A stretch of DNA of 64,000 nt. Source: Brachyhypopomus gauderio (Eukaryota; Chordata; Actinopteri; Gymnotiformes; Hypopomidae). The position numbers and the translations under genes were made by a program. This document shows, one piece after another, positions 48,301 through 59,985 of this stretch. A model generated the notes under the pieces. It had not been told where the DNA came from and did not search any database. It saw only the letters and a program-made list of their open reading frames with translations. The first letter of the stretch is position 1. The number at the start of each line of letters is the position of its first letter. Location: contig NC_135214.1 of NCBI RefSeq assembly GCF_052324685.1, forward strand, positions 669,501-733,500, in the 5' to 3' direction.

Positions 48301-50246
48301 ATGAAGGTTCACACTTTATTGATTAAAAAGTTCAGAGACTGGTGATGTAAAATAGCAGTACTGGACATTAGTGCTTGTAGTTGTTTTATTATTATTAATA
48401 TTATTATTATTGTAATTATATATATTATTATATGAACATTAGCAGTGTAAGAGTTTTATTACTATTAATATTGATATTGCTATTATTATTGATGTTATTG
48501 GTGGTAATGTTTATTAATGTTATGTGGTACTTGTCTCTCAGTATGAAAAATATGGGATAGCCAATGGGAAAGAAGGAATGTTACCTCTGGCCTTCCATGA
48601 CATAATGGGTGTAGAAAAAGGAGAATCTGCAGGAGTCCGCACTGATGACATCATCAATGCCATGAAAGGACACATTACAGAGGGTTATGTGGTAAGATAT
48701 AAATAACATACACTTCACTGTACAAAATGTTTACATTACTATGATTGGTTTCTCAATCCTTTTAACACAATATGTAAACAACATGAAAAAAGTGAAACTG
48801 AAGTGTTATAGTATATAGTATATATATAAACAGTATTATAGGTTGTAAAACTGGAAAACAAGTCACACCAAAGCAATTTAGGAAATACATATCAAAACAG
48901 AAATGTTTTATTTGTGTAGGCAATATGTACATTAGTCATGCCATTATGACTTATTATGTTTTGTCTTTTTCCTTGAGTTCCACACTGAATTTCCAATTAT
49001 TGAAAAAGACCCCAAGTACCGCAGAAATCCCAGCCTGAGTGATCGGATTCACTGCCTAGTGAGTGTTGTAGGAGCAGACAAGATTACAATGATGGGTAAA
49101 GAATTTATCAACAAAATGAGGAAAGTTAGAGAAGCAGCAAGTGGAATGGGTGAGTCATCTTGTGTCAAATTATGAACTTGATGGTTATAGTTCAGCTTCC
49201 CAGTTATTAAGTCTTTACAATTAATAAATTATTAATTTGCTGTAAAAACAATAATGGAAGAAGAGAAAATATTTTGTCCTGATAGAACCGATTTGTGATG
49301 CAGCTTTTTTATATGCCAAAAGGGAAGATTTTAAATGAACTCATTCAGTTCACAACTTAATTAAGTCTAGACAAGATCTTGTATTAACAGATTAACCAGT
49401 CATGTAGAATACATTTACATTGTAAAAATATGAAAGGCAGGTATTAGAAATGTGTCATTAGCTCAACAGAGTCCAGTGTTATTTAGGGCAAAGGAAAATT
49501 AAAAAATGCAAAAGTACAGAAAAAATAAAAAAGAAAATTGAGAGCAATCTCTTTGCTAGCTTTCTGCCAGAACCCATAACCTTAGATGTAGTGATTTCTT
49601 TCTTATTAAAGTTTAATGTTCACAGATTATTACAGTGTATTATGTTTGTTTTCCAACCATTACCATATCTTGAACTTTTCCCTTATTTTACAGAATATCC
49701 TTTGGCATAACTTTACACAATATTCACAATTTGCTAAACTCCTAAACTGCTGTTGCATAAACCATGTGCAAATAAACTATGTGAATTATTTTGCTCCAAA
49801 GCCAATTTAGAAGAACATTACTGAGTAAATGTGTTTCATCTGTGTGTCTATCTGTGCTGTAGGAATTCCTCAGGTGGTATTTATGACTAGAGTTGATCTT
49901 GCCTGCCCATTGACAAAAGGAAATTTGAAAAAGATCTACAGGAGCAGGAAGATCAAGGAACTTGTGAGTAAAATTGCTACTGGGAGCTTATGTGAGCACT
50001 TACACAGGTGTTATGGTGGTGTAAACAGCAATAACACTGACACTGTGCATTTTTGTCCAGATGAATACATGCAGTAATTTGCTGGGTGGTCCAACGAACT
50101 GTATCTTCCCTCTGAAGAACTACCATGACGAGACCCATATGAATGAGGAAATAAACTGTCTGATGCTGGATGCCCTAACACAGATTATTCACTGGGCTCA
50201 TGACTATGTGGTCACATTCTCTACTATACCAATACACAATGAATGA
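45373..50246 (+). CDS. Gene B: IFI44-like GTPase with Ig domain and myristoylation-type start (intact)
   Basis: Eight coding exons: 45373-45397, 45878-46192, 46547-46577, 48080-48275, 48542-48691, 48978-49149, 49863-49963, 50061-50246 (stop TGA). Phases agree and the total is 391 aa. Exons 1, 3, 4, 5 and 7 follow gene A in phase, and 3, 4, 5 and 7 have identical length. The N terminus MGGNQSKP fits the N-myristoylation rule (Gly2, Ser6), suggesting membrane tethering; gene A lacks this. The Ig I-set domain has B-strand Cys (LSC) and Trp (VTW) but YTI where the F-strand Cys should be, and a charged 16-residue insertion absent from A. The GTPase has P-loop GPVGVGKSS, G3-like DIMG and G4-like TRVD. 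Intron 1 holds an 11.6-kb transposon block and intron 3 a MITE. The ISRE modules at 28-30.5 kb are the likely promoters. Confidence 0.92.
46860..47629. mobile_element. MITE in intron 3 of gene B, absent from gene C
   Basis: About 770 bp between short gta repeats (46857-46859 and 47630-47632). The ends contain runs of TTTTTTC / GAAAAAA and the motif pair ataagccgcacc and ctcattataagccac. The matching intron of gene C (about 61678-61700) reads straight through, so the insertion postdates the duplication or was never in C. The family is uncertain. Confidence 0.6.
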
Positions 50247-50339
50247 TGAAAATTCACACAATCTGCAATGTTGATTAATTTTACTGGGTTAATCTTGCAT
50301 TTATAGCCAGGCAATGGATACAGAAAGTAATACAATTAT

Positions 50340-50731
50340 TGTCAGGAACAGCACATGATCGCCGTGTGATGCGGTTCACCTGCCACTCATGGCCCCTCCC
50401 CTTCGCAACTATTTAAGCTTCCCCCTCACTCTTCCGGGTTGCAAAGTATTGTTGCCATGCCACGTACCAAGCGTTCTCTCTGTGTCTCTGCTTTCCCGTG
50501 TATCGACCTCTGCTCTCCTCCTAGACCTCGTTCCCTGCCTAGTCCCTCTGTACCTCCTGGCTTCTGTCTTACCAGCGTGACCCTGGACTGTCCTGACTAC
50601 GATTACCACACTCCTGCACAGCACACCTTGAACGTAGTGACTCCCCTGTTTGATTACTCTGTTATCACTGTTTCAATAAAAGTGGCTATTATCCGCACTT
50701 TGATCCTTGTCTGCCTGATCAATACGTTACA
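50340..50731 (+). mobile_element. Solo LTR (family B), copy 2, just 3' of gene B
   Basis: 392 bp with ends TGTCAGGAACAG...CGTTACA and a perfect 5-bp target duplication attat (50335-50339 and 50732-50736). It begins 93 bp after the gene B stop, so it is probably in the 3' UTR or just beyond. An AATAAA within the LTR (about 50675) and another at about 50760 could supply poly(A) sites. Confidence 0.93.
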
Positions 50732-50736
50732 ATTAT

Positions 50737-51829
50737 GTTCAAATATTCCGGTTTTATAGCAATAAAGTAATTTTAAATGCAATGAATATAACACTAAAGC
50801 CAGGTTATAACTATGTTTACATGAATGGATGAAGTGAAAATGTCTTCCTAAAGTGAAAAGGAACTTTTATAGTTGCCCGCCTATCCGAGAAATACTGAGA
50901 CAAGGAGAGACGAGCCTTTCCTCATATCCACCCTGGGCCAGCCACCTCCCGCCTAACCAGCTATGGATGAAGGATCAACCCACTGCCCTGGCCCCTCTCA
51001 CCATCACAAATTATCTCCTGCTATGGCTGTATTTCCGCGCCCTGGACTACCATTACCAACCATCAAGAAGTTTTGGACTGAATAAGAATTATATAAAGAA
51101 CACACACATATATAAATTATCATTATCTTTCCCATCTTTTCTTTGTGTATGTATCTCTCTAATTGTTGTTATGGTGACCAGTGTCGGCCAGTGGAGGATT
51201 GGTTCCCCAATCTAAGATTAATTTTTATAAGTTAAACGAACTCGTATCAGTATACTAAATAAGATAAACTCATTCTTATACAAACACAAGGTGAGGAAGG
51301 AGGTAAACTACATACCAATAGCGTCTCTGTGCTCTGCTGACTCAAACTGCACCCAGCAAACAGACAAAGGCCTCCCAGGTGCTCTCCCAGGCTTCTCTTA
51401 CTCTATGCTTTCTGAACACCAGGTGAACATTTGGGCCCTCTACTGCCCCCTAGCACCCTCCTATACACCAAGCAAGCATTCACCGCCTCCCAGTGTGACA
51501 AAATGTGAATAATAAAATGATACCAGCATATAGTGCACAACCCAACAACCATAGCAATATTTCACAAAGCAAAGGGGAAAACAAGCGAGACCACAAAACC
51601 CATTTAAAGTAATTGAGTTGAAGTGTGAAGATTTCAGGCTGCTACCAGACTCCGTCCTTAAACGAACCACTGGACTAAAGATCACCTCAGTGATGTGGTT
51701 CAAACTCACAGGTATCTGATAATGTAACTGTTTCTATGTGTGTAATCTTATGCCTTCAGTACATGTTTTATGCACAACATTTGAATTATTACACATAGAC
51801 TATGTATTTATTTGCAATATGCATTTCAG
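50737..51829. other. Intergenic, no gene seen
   Basis: Moderate-complexity sequence with no recognisable domain, repeat end or RNA gene. The AATAAA at about 50760 may be the gene B poly(A) signal. Confidence 0.35.
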
Positions 51830-52072
51830 CTGATGATCCTTAGAATGTGCATACCAGACAGAGCCATAGTCAGTATGAAGGGTGGAAGACATGGGCAGTC
51901 ACTAAATCAAAACGTGGAGCTAGGCGTCAAGCACCAGTTATCAGCAGACACTATCCAAGTGTCTGAAAGTTCATTGGCAATCAAGAATGAGAAGCACCAT
52001 GACCTCATGACAATGCTGGACTACTTACCAACTTCTGCTCGATCTTTTTATGAATCTCTGGAATGTGAATAA
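51830..52072 (+). CDS. Possible terminal exon of an unidentified gene
   Basis: A good acceptor (gcatttcag at 51829) is followed by 80 open codons ending TAA. The text is acidic with Ser/His-rich stretches (SADTIQVSESSLAIKNEKHH, TSARSFYESLECE) and poly(A)-like AATAAA follows at 52337. I do not recognise it, and no upstream exon was found that joins in frame. It could be a chance ORF. Confidence 0.25.
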   Translation: MMILRMCIPDRAIVSMKGGRHGQSLNQNVELGVKHQLSADTIQVSESSLAIKNEKHHDLMTMLDYLPTSARSFYESLECE

Positions 52073-52619
52073 AAATCTGATTAATCTAAATTTTACTTGA
52101 TATTACATTGTTTTATATTAGTTTTGTTTTATGGGGATTTTAATAGGGGTGTTTTATGTATGGTTCATTTAATGTAAAAATCCAAAATGAAATTTAGATT
52201 ATATAGAGTTCTATTGAGTTAGCATGTTTTCATTATTTTCTGAATGTAAATAAGTTAATTATCCACAGAAAACTAAAAATGGACTGTATATGCATTATAT
52301 GTCATACAAAAAGATGAATAGTTAATTAAGAATCAAAATAAAGCTTAGAACTAATATATTTGTTGAAGTCACATATACTGTTTTTCTGTGCATTGATTTT
52401 GGCAGTGGAAATAAACTGTTCTTCCACGTTCTATAAAATAAAAGCAATAATATAAAGCACTATTATAAGTGATATTTCTAAGCACCTTCATGAATAAAGA
52501 ATTGCAAGTCTACATGAAGCACATTTTAGTTTTTTTAATGTAAGAAAGTTGTCAAAAAAAAAAAAAAAAAAAAAAAGGAATCCTCCCAAACAAGAGAAAT
52601 GAGATATATATATATATCA

Positions 52620-53106
52620 TATATCATCATGATATATGGTTTTTCGTTGGAAGGGCTCAATTATTCTATGGCGGATGACTTTTTCACAGAAGATCTTGTA
52701 GCTGGCATCATAGGTTGACTCATTTCTGCAAAAAATAAATAAACAGTGTTATTAAGGGCAGAGAATGATTAGTTGATGCAATATGAAATATAGCAAATAT
52801 AGCAACTCACTGTTCTTCTTCTGGGGTCCAAGTCACTGCAGTGGACTTTGACAAGAATCTGGTGTACTGTCTGTAACAGGACTTGTGGTATCGCACCTCC
52901 AGGGACACACAGTCTTTGTCCTGAATATAAACAAGTATGCTAGTGTCTTCCTTCATCGTGGCAGCTTTCAACAATTGACCTTTAAAAAATAAAAGAAAGA
53001 AGATATATCATTTCCACAACAGGGACAAACAATGGCAAATGGTGCTCTTTAATATGCTACCTTTCAGATCTCTCTCTTTTATACATGCACACACATACAT
53101 ACATAT

Positions 53107-53187
<81 letters not shown>

Positions 53188-53662
53188 ACTGTATTTTTTT
53201 ACTTACTTGCTGAAAACGTTTCTGCCTGTGACAGATGGTCCTTCTGGCGTTTGCCTCCAACAGTTAGATACTTGTCATTTTTCTTGCATATTATGCATAA
53301 TGCAGGAAGCACAGGACCAATACAAGGGAAGCAAGCCCATCCTGGACCTAAGTTTCTTTGTTGGGGAATATGTAGAAGGACCAGGGGATGGCAGAGACTC
53401 GCATCTGTCCATATCTTGAGCTTCAGAAGAATGGGTGACTCGCTTCTTGGTCGCATCCAAGTGCTTTTTTTCTATAAAACGGCGGTAGCAAGTAGGGTGA
53501 TACCCAGCATCTTCGGGAATATTCTCAAACTCGATTTCTATGCAATGTTTGTTTCTGCTATCCTCTGGCTCTCACCCTTTAAGCCAAGCCACCGTTTGAC
53601 GCTAATCCTGAATGTATCCCACCGCGTTCGTGAAAATGCAATTGCCTCTTCTTTCTTTAAAG
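52620..53662 (-). pseudogene. Broken Cys-rich gene (CxxCK...KRQKDHLSQAE type)
   Basis: Minus-strand pieces in order: TRWDTFRISVKRWLGLKG (about 53570-53625), NIPEDAGYHPTCYRRFIEKK (about 53470-53535), a Ser/Pro-rich linker, then LCIICKKNDK with GGKRQKDHLSQAETFSAS ending at a donor near 53208. Exon 52811-52979 follows in phase (KDCVSLEVRYHKSCYRQYTR), and then a further exon (about 52627-52725; YDASYKIFCEKVIRHR) ending in ATATAT low-complexity sequence. A stop/frameshift near 53545 and a frameshift near 53330 break it. The Cys/His pattern suggests zinc binding; I recall such proteins as multi-copy genes in fish but cannot name the function. A solo LTR inserted at its 5' side. Confidence 0.65.
53114..53183. 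repeat. (AT)n microsatellite
   Basis: About 35 uninterrupted AT dinucleotides. Confidence 0.98.
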
Positions 53663-53667
53663 ATGTA

Positions 53668-53990
53668 TGTCACGTTGAGGACCCCGGCCCCTCCCCTTTG
53701 GGCGTGTGTATACGTGGTCCACGTGCTTTGTCTGCGTCAGTGGAACTCCGTGGTAATGTCGTGTGAATAATGTGTCTCACCTGTGAATCGTCTCGTAATC
53801 ACGTGGGGCTAATGTGGTTTGCCTATTTAATGTGCGCTCGCGCAGTGTCCTGTGCTCGTCGTTGTCTAATGTCTACACATTACGTGTGAAGTATATGTTG
53901 CTCGTGTGCTATTGTGCAATCTTGTTTAATAAAAGTGACGTAAAAGAGGAGGATTCCTGTCTAGTCCTTCGTCCCTCGTCGAGCGTCACA
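53668..53990 (+). mobile_element. Solo LTR (family C), copy 2
   Basis: 323 bp with ends TGTCACGTTGAGG...GAGCGTCACA and a perfect 5-bp target duplication atgta (53663-53667 and 53991-53995). It includes a poly(A) signal AATAAAAGTG near 53928. Same family as 57327-60066 (reversed). Confidence 0.94.
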
Positions 53991-54360
53991 ATGTAACATT
54001 GTTTTGCACCCTTTTTAAGCACTTTTGAAGACTTTGTTGTCGTAAATCCTTAATCTCCTCTACTCTGTGTTGACAAAACAGGTACAGACATGTTGGATTT
54101 CAGCTCCAATATGCAGCCACCTGATTGGTCTAGAGGGAAGTAAGTCCGCGAATCCGTATCACTCATGAAGAAAAGACTACTACGCGAAGAAGGAACTATA
54201 GCCGATTTAAACCACGAATAAAAAAAAAACTGCAGGATTATACATGGAGAACTTTTACTATTGCGCTCTGCACCAATAGTTCATTTTATTAAAGAAAGAA
54301 TTATTTAGTGACCCATATATGGGAACGGGATTAAACGAAAAACATCTTCACCTTATGGCC

Positions 54361-55070
54361 TATAAGTGAAAGATTTACAAGAGAGAGAAAGGTGGTGATA
54401 AACATTGTTACATAGAGCAACCACAGAGAAAACAGAGAAAGTCTGAAAACGCACCGGCATGACCAAAACGATTCAGCAGTGAGCCTTCACAACAAGCTTC
54501 CTTAAGTAGCGTGGGAGACACCTGTGACAGATCACTGCTGATTAGTCTTATTAAGTCTGGGACTGACTCGGGAGCCTCTAGTGGAGGCTGGAGGAATGGC
54601 ATCTGAGCCAGCCCTGACGTGTGTGTTCATTTGTCGCGATCGTCTTGTCTTTCAGTTTCGTTTTACTTGTGAAAAGCACATAAATCGCACACACATATGG
54701 TGATCAAACTTAAGGCAGACAAAGACTGAGTTCAGCAGTTCAGCCCCAGACCTGACACGAAAGGTGGAGCCAGAGCACAGATCACCAGCACCGGAACCTC
54801 CAAGAATCTGCCAGCAGAAGAAAGACATTCAAACAACGGTAAATTAACGAACAAATTCCCTGGATGCCATGCCGGAAGCCCTGCATTTTACAAGGGTGGC
54901 AATGCTGGGATTGGACCAGCAGGTCCAATCGTTTTCTTTGAGTTTCCTGCTGTTTTCTATTGCCAAGTAGAGTTCTTGAGTTGTTTATCATCGACAATAA
55001 AGCCCTCGGCTCTCAGCCTCTGTCTCCTGCTGCCTCCATACCCGCGTCACACATAGTCAGGCCTTTCTAA
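54361..55070. repeat. Duplicate of the repeat at 27168-27810
   Basis: Near-identical to 27168-27810 but with a different middle part (54925-55060) that carries aataaagccctcggctctca and ends cgcgtcaca, LTR-like. It precedes promoter module 4 just as the other copy precedes module 1. Confidence 0.8.
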
Positions 55071-55347
55071 CCCTTTTTTTCTTCTAAGAGAAAAGCGGAC
55101 ACAAAAATAATGCACGAATATTAAAAATGTAAAAGAAAAAATAAATAACTCCCAACACATACACCCACTACACATGCGCTGCAAAATATCAATTACAATA
55201 ACTATCGTGTCTTAAAGAGGAATTTGACATGCATTAATCAGTCTCTCTAGGTTGTGAGATAATTATTTACATTTTTGATGAACAGCAGGTTGCTAATTCA
55301 TGCAGATAAAGAGATTCGATAAAGAACATGTGTAACAGGAGGGTGGG

Positions 55348-55545
55348 GGATATAAACCCTATGCAGTACTGCAGTGACTCTCCAGGGATGAACACAGTCA
55401 ACACTTTCAGTTTCATATTCACTACCCCACCCAGCCTGCTTACACACCCAGTGTAGAGCTGAGAGTGAAAGAGGAGCATTTAGAGACAGACAGAGAGGTA
55501 CAGACAGACCAGCAGAGGAAGGAGCAACTCACTCTTCTTACTAAG
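55348..55545 (+). promoter_or_regulatory. Promoter module 4 (gene C side)
   Basis: gatataaaccc at about 55349, ISRE core TTTCAGTTTC at 55405-55414, non-coding exon ending ACTAAG|GTAAGTC at 55545/55546. It is the positional equivalent of module 1, and its exon and intron sequences are also very close to module 2. Confidence 0.7.
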
Positions 55546-56175
55546 GTAAGTCAAGAGGGTTAGGCTTTTAAAGTATGAGATTTTAAAGTTAAAGACTTCA
55601 CAAGAATTGGGTTGCAATACCACCCAATATCCAATATTTAAGGACTGTAGTGGAAACAAAAATTTGGGAGAAAAAATTAAATAGGCATATTTTAGAATAA
55701 TTATACAGGTTACTCATTCTGGTAAAATACATTTCTATCTTAGAGTGGTACAATGTGCCCCTTCCGGTGACATTTTGAAGGGTTCTGTAATGTACGTCTG
55801 TTATTGTAATGACAGGAAATCTGACCAATTAAATGTATGATTTTACTAGTCTATAATAATTTGACGTTTCTCCATATTCTGAAGGAGGCCTACACATTAA
55901 AAGTAAAACATCATTGTCTACGTACATTAGCTAGCTCATTTTGAATTGGAGACACATGGCAATTGTGGAGTACCTAAATGTGGGGTATCTAATTAAATTA
56001 GGTACCAAACTGAAAAGACATTTGCAAAATAACCCTTCAGAAATAAATGACTTGCTCAATAATTCATTTGAGCAACTCCATCTATAAAACTTAACCAGTA
56101 ATGAAAACATTATGTATATAGTTTCTGTAAAATCATTTATTAAAAGTGTAGCAACTAGCCTGTAAAAGAGATTTC

Positions 56176-56569
56176 TGTTACGAATTGACCAGGCAGAGAG
56201 GGATCCAAATGCGGAAGAACACCGCTTTTATTGAAATGAGATGCTGGTACAGAAACAGGCAGGGGAATCACGAGTACTAGGATAAGTAACAGCGTGTTCT
56301 TGGCGTGGTCAGGACGGTCCAGGGTCATACCGGGGGAGCAGAAGTCAGGAGGTACAGAGGGACTAGGCAGGAGACAAGGTCGGGGACGTAAGCGAGGGTC
56401 AGAACACAGGAAGGCAGACAGGTAATAGAACGGCTTGGTACGCGGCATGAGTCGGCAATACTTCGCGACTGAGACGTGCTGGGGAAGGTGTATAAGTGTG
56501 ACTGAAAGGGGGCGTGGTAATGAGGGGCAGGTGAGGCTGGTTAGGGAAGATCAGGTGGCATTCCTTACA
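56176..56569 (-). mobile_element. Solo LTR (family B), copy 3
   Basis: 394 bp with ends TGTTACGAATTG...CCTTACA and a perfect 5-bp target duplication atttc (56171-56175 and 56570-56574). The site is empty in the paralogous sequence near 29262-29275. It separates promoter modules 4 and 5. Confidence 0.93.
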
Positions 56570-56740
56570 ATTTCACTTTTTGAGTATTGCTAAGCTGAAT
56601 TTTGGAATAATTCAAAACAATAATTTAAGGTTACCATCTCTCTAGGTTGTTAATTAGTTATTAATGTTTTTGTATGACAATGTTGCTAATTCATGTAGAT
56701 AAAGAGATTCGATAAAGAAAATGTGTAACAGGAGGATGGG

Positions 56741-56939
56741 GATATACACCCTGTGCAGTACTGCAGTGACTCTGCAGGGATGAACACAGTCAACACTTTC
56801 AGTTTCAGATTCACTACCCCACCCAGCCTGCTAACACACACGGTGTAGAGCTGAAAGTGAAAGAGGAGCATTTAGAGACAGACAGAGAGGTGCAGACACA
56901 GAGCAGCAGAGGAAGGAGCAGCTCAGTCTTCTTACAAAG
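56741..56939 (+). promoter_or_regulatory. Promoter module 5 (gene C side) with two ISREs
   Basis: gatatacaccc replaces the TATA-like motif. ISRE core TTTCAGTTTC at 56797-56806 and a second, opposite-strand ISRE GAAAGTGAAA at 56853-56862. The exon ends ACAAAG|GTAGGAG at 56939/56940. It is the only module in which both GAAANNGAAA sites are intact. Confidence 0.72.
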
Positions 56940-57972
56940 GTAGGAGATGCTGTGTGTTGGGTTGGGATAAAGACTTCACAAGTGGACTAAGAAAATGGGT
57001 AATACATGCTCTTAATTTAGAAATACTTGCATGCAGTCACTACAAACACAAGTATAAGAATAGGGTTGTATTCAATACCCATTTTGTTCAAAAATGAAGG
57101 AGTGTGCACTGAATAGGGTCTGTAGATTGTAATAGATAACAGATTAAAACTTAATTCAGAAAAGATATTGGGGATTAGATGAGGATGAACAATGTGACTA
57201 TATTGCTACAATATTGATATGCTGGGTAGACATATGTAAAAGCTCAGATACAAGAGTATCTACATTTGACTTGGATGGTGACGGTAGACTAGAAACAATA
57301 TAGACAGGAGAGACATTTAATTTAGTTGTGACGCTGGCGGAGCGGCGAAGGATGAGACACGGAATCCCTTCTGGCAGCAGACGTCACTTTATTTACAATA
57401 ACTCTTGCGCAATACAGCGCACGTGGAACAGGAAACACGCACACAGAAACGTGCAGACTCAGACAACGGCGAGCACAGGACACTGCGCGAACACACATTA
57501 AATAGACACACCACATAATCCCCTCGTGATGATGAGACGAGCCACAGGTGAGACGAATAATCACAAGACATAACCGCACCCATGGAGATACACAGACGTA
57601 GACTAGGAGACGTAGAGCAGAGCCATATAGAGAGAGAGTCGCGTCAACTCCGTTCACTCCAATGGACCAGTTTTTTTACAGCAATGGCGGAACTGTCAAT
57701 AGTTCCCGGAAGTTAGCAGCAAATACGAGCAGCGCAGTCAAACTGGAGCAGTGGACCATCTGTGATACACTTTTACAGGTTAGTACGCTTAAAAAATCAG
57801 ATTGTGTATTATAAGGACATCAAAATCAAATTAACGTGCATTAAAATGTGCATTAAAGCATTTTAGTGAATTATCCACCTCTTAATAAGCAGATTTAGGG
57901 AACTAAATCTATGCTAAGGCAACGCAAATACGGTTAGCGAGATTTCACATTAAGGACTGACAGCCTATTAAT

Positions 57973-57975
<3 letters not shown>

Positions 57976-58016
<41 letters not shown>
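57976..58016. repeat. Poly(A) run, 41 nt
   Basis: Uninterrupted A run next to the reversed SINE; its length may be unreliable in an assembly. Confidence 0.95.
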
Positions 58017-58018
<2 letters not shown>

Positions 58019-58311
58019 AAATGTGCCATATTTTGTCAATTGTGATTTTTACACCCCAATCGAAATTTGTCCTCCGCTTTTAACCCATCTGTGCAGTCAG
58101 AACACACACACACACACACACACTAGTGATTACTAGGGGGCTGTGGATCAAACGTACCCAGAGCGGTGGGCAGCCCTAGCCAGGCGCCCGGGGAGCAGTT
58201 GGGGTTAGGTGCCTTGCTCAAGGGCACCTCAGTCATGGCCTGTCTGGGAATCGAACCCACGACCCTCCGGTCACAAGACCAGTTCCCTAACCGCCAGGCC
58301 ATGACTGCCCC
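58017..58311 (-). mobile_element. tRNA-type SINE, copy 3
   Basis: Read on the minus strand: ggggcagtcatggcctggcg, A-box ggttagggaactggtc, B-box gggttcgattccc, body caaggcacctaaccccaact and the tail cacaattgacaaaatatggc. It is the most complete single-unit copy here, lacking the extra tRNA-like head of the 28876 copy. Confidence 0.9.
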
Positions 58312-59985
58312 ATTCCTCTCTTAATGCCATTTCACCTAAATGCGATGTTTTTGCGGGGTAGCTATAAGTATTGGTTAAATATAACATTTGAGTGTGATTG
58401 GGTCGAGGAGGTGAAATGAGGATATCCATTTTGGAGTACCAGCTAATGTTTTATTTCCTTTTATTTTATTTATTTATCCTTTTATTTATTTATTTTCCTT
58501 TTTATTTCGTTTTATTTATTTTTATTTTATTTTATTAACGTATTTCCTCAGTTTTTTTTAACTGCTGGATATAAAAGACGTATACTATTTAGTGTGATTA
58601 AATTTTAAATATCCTATCACTTAAAGAAATAATATAATTATTAGGAGTTCATACTTATTATACCTGTGTCAACACTATAGCTGTGATCAGCAGCTATGGG
58701 CCCTGTCTTTACAGGTCCAGTGGTGCATCGTAGTGCAGGGGGCTTCCTCTTTCTGAGTGCGGGGCGATGCTCAAAATGGTGGGAACAGCATCTGCTCTCA
58801 GCCTAGTCTTGCCCTGTTTGGTTTTGATGAACTGGTCTGCCTCAAAATGTGCCTGCAGAGTGATATGAGTTTACTCCTCACACATGACAACTCAGTTTTG
58901 TCTACCCATATACATATCCCATAGTGGGTGAATACACAGTATTGGAGAACACTTACTGGATACGTATACACTCATTACACGTATAAAAAACAACCAAGGA
59001 TGTGCAACAAATTTAAATTCATATCACATCAATACTCATAATAATCATTTTCTCCTGTCTTTTTCTCCTCTCTCTCTATAAGCCAAAGAACCATAGGGGA
59101 TTCAATGGAGCCTGCAACTAGATAGCACCCTCACCCTGCACCCGAGTCTGTCTGGAGTCTTTGATTTTTTTTGTTCACTATTCTGTATTTTAATAAATGA
59201 TGCATTAAGCTTTCCAATAGTGTGTTTATTGTGAAAAGTGCAAATGCAGTGTTTGATGATTACCTCACATATATATTTGCTGTTGTAATCTTTAGTGAGG
59301 GTAAGATTGCTCCTGCTTAGTTGAGACAACCATTTTTTTTCTCCTCTCAGTATCATTGGGGAAACCATACATTTTTGCTCCTTTCTCTGATCGATTGGAG
59401 CATCCCCATGCAGTAAACCATGGTGGACACTCCACAAACAACACGGAGGAAAGGACACAGAAAAACTTCATATTTGAGATTATTAGAGATTTATTTAATG
59501 AATTAATTGCTGTAAATAAGTGTGTATTAAAAAGACAAGATATATATAATTTATCAATGTATTTTAATGTCATATACTGTCTGGATGTAAATGTAATGTG
59601 TTTTAATGTACCATTTTAAAGCATATTTCTGCACAATTAAGTCAAAGAAAATTTTCCTTCTGTCAGAAAATGTACATTAGTCATTTAGATTACTTAGGTC
59701 CCCAATACCATGGGATTACAGAAATCACCATGATTTAAAGATATGTTAATCCTTCCTGTCCCTCTAAATATTAAAATGAATGTAATATATAACAATTATA
59801 AAACAATCAAAGCATTAAACAGCAATGTGCTCTAACATTAGCCTAAAGTTGGTCGCTATATGTTCACAATATTCCTCAAATCGCAGTTCTGTCTCTGTGT
59901 TTATGCACTCAAATTGAACTTCCTGGAACTATCTGAAGCCTCCGTGAATCACGTGACCATCAAGCGTTTTGAACTTCCGTTGTCG
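58312..59985. other. Interior of the nested TIR element, no gene seen
   Basis: Contains TTTTATTT-type low-complexity sequence at 58440-58560 and small ORFs (for example 59102-59458 minus) without recognisable domains. Confidence 0.4.

Noticed and set aside
50389-50759. Pro/Ser-rich ORFs downstream of gene B
   Set aside because: They lie in a solo LTR with clear ends and target duplication; the same text is found at 56155-56448 in another copy.
53668-53990. Interferon-responsive promoter in the LTRs
   Set aside because: No GAAANNGAAA match was seen in these LTRs; only the duplicated modules and 8168 carry it.
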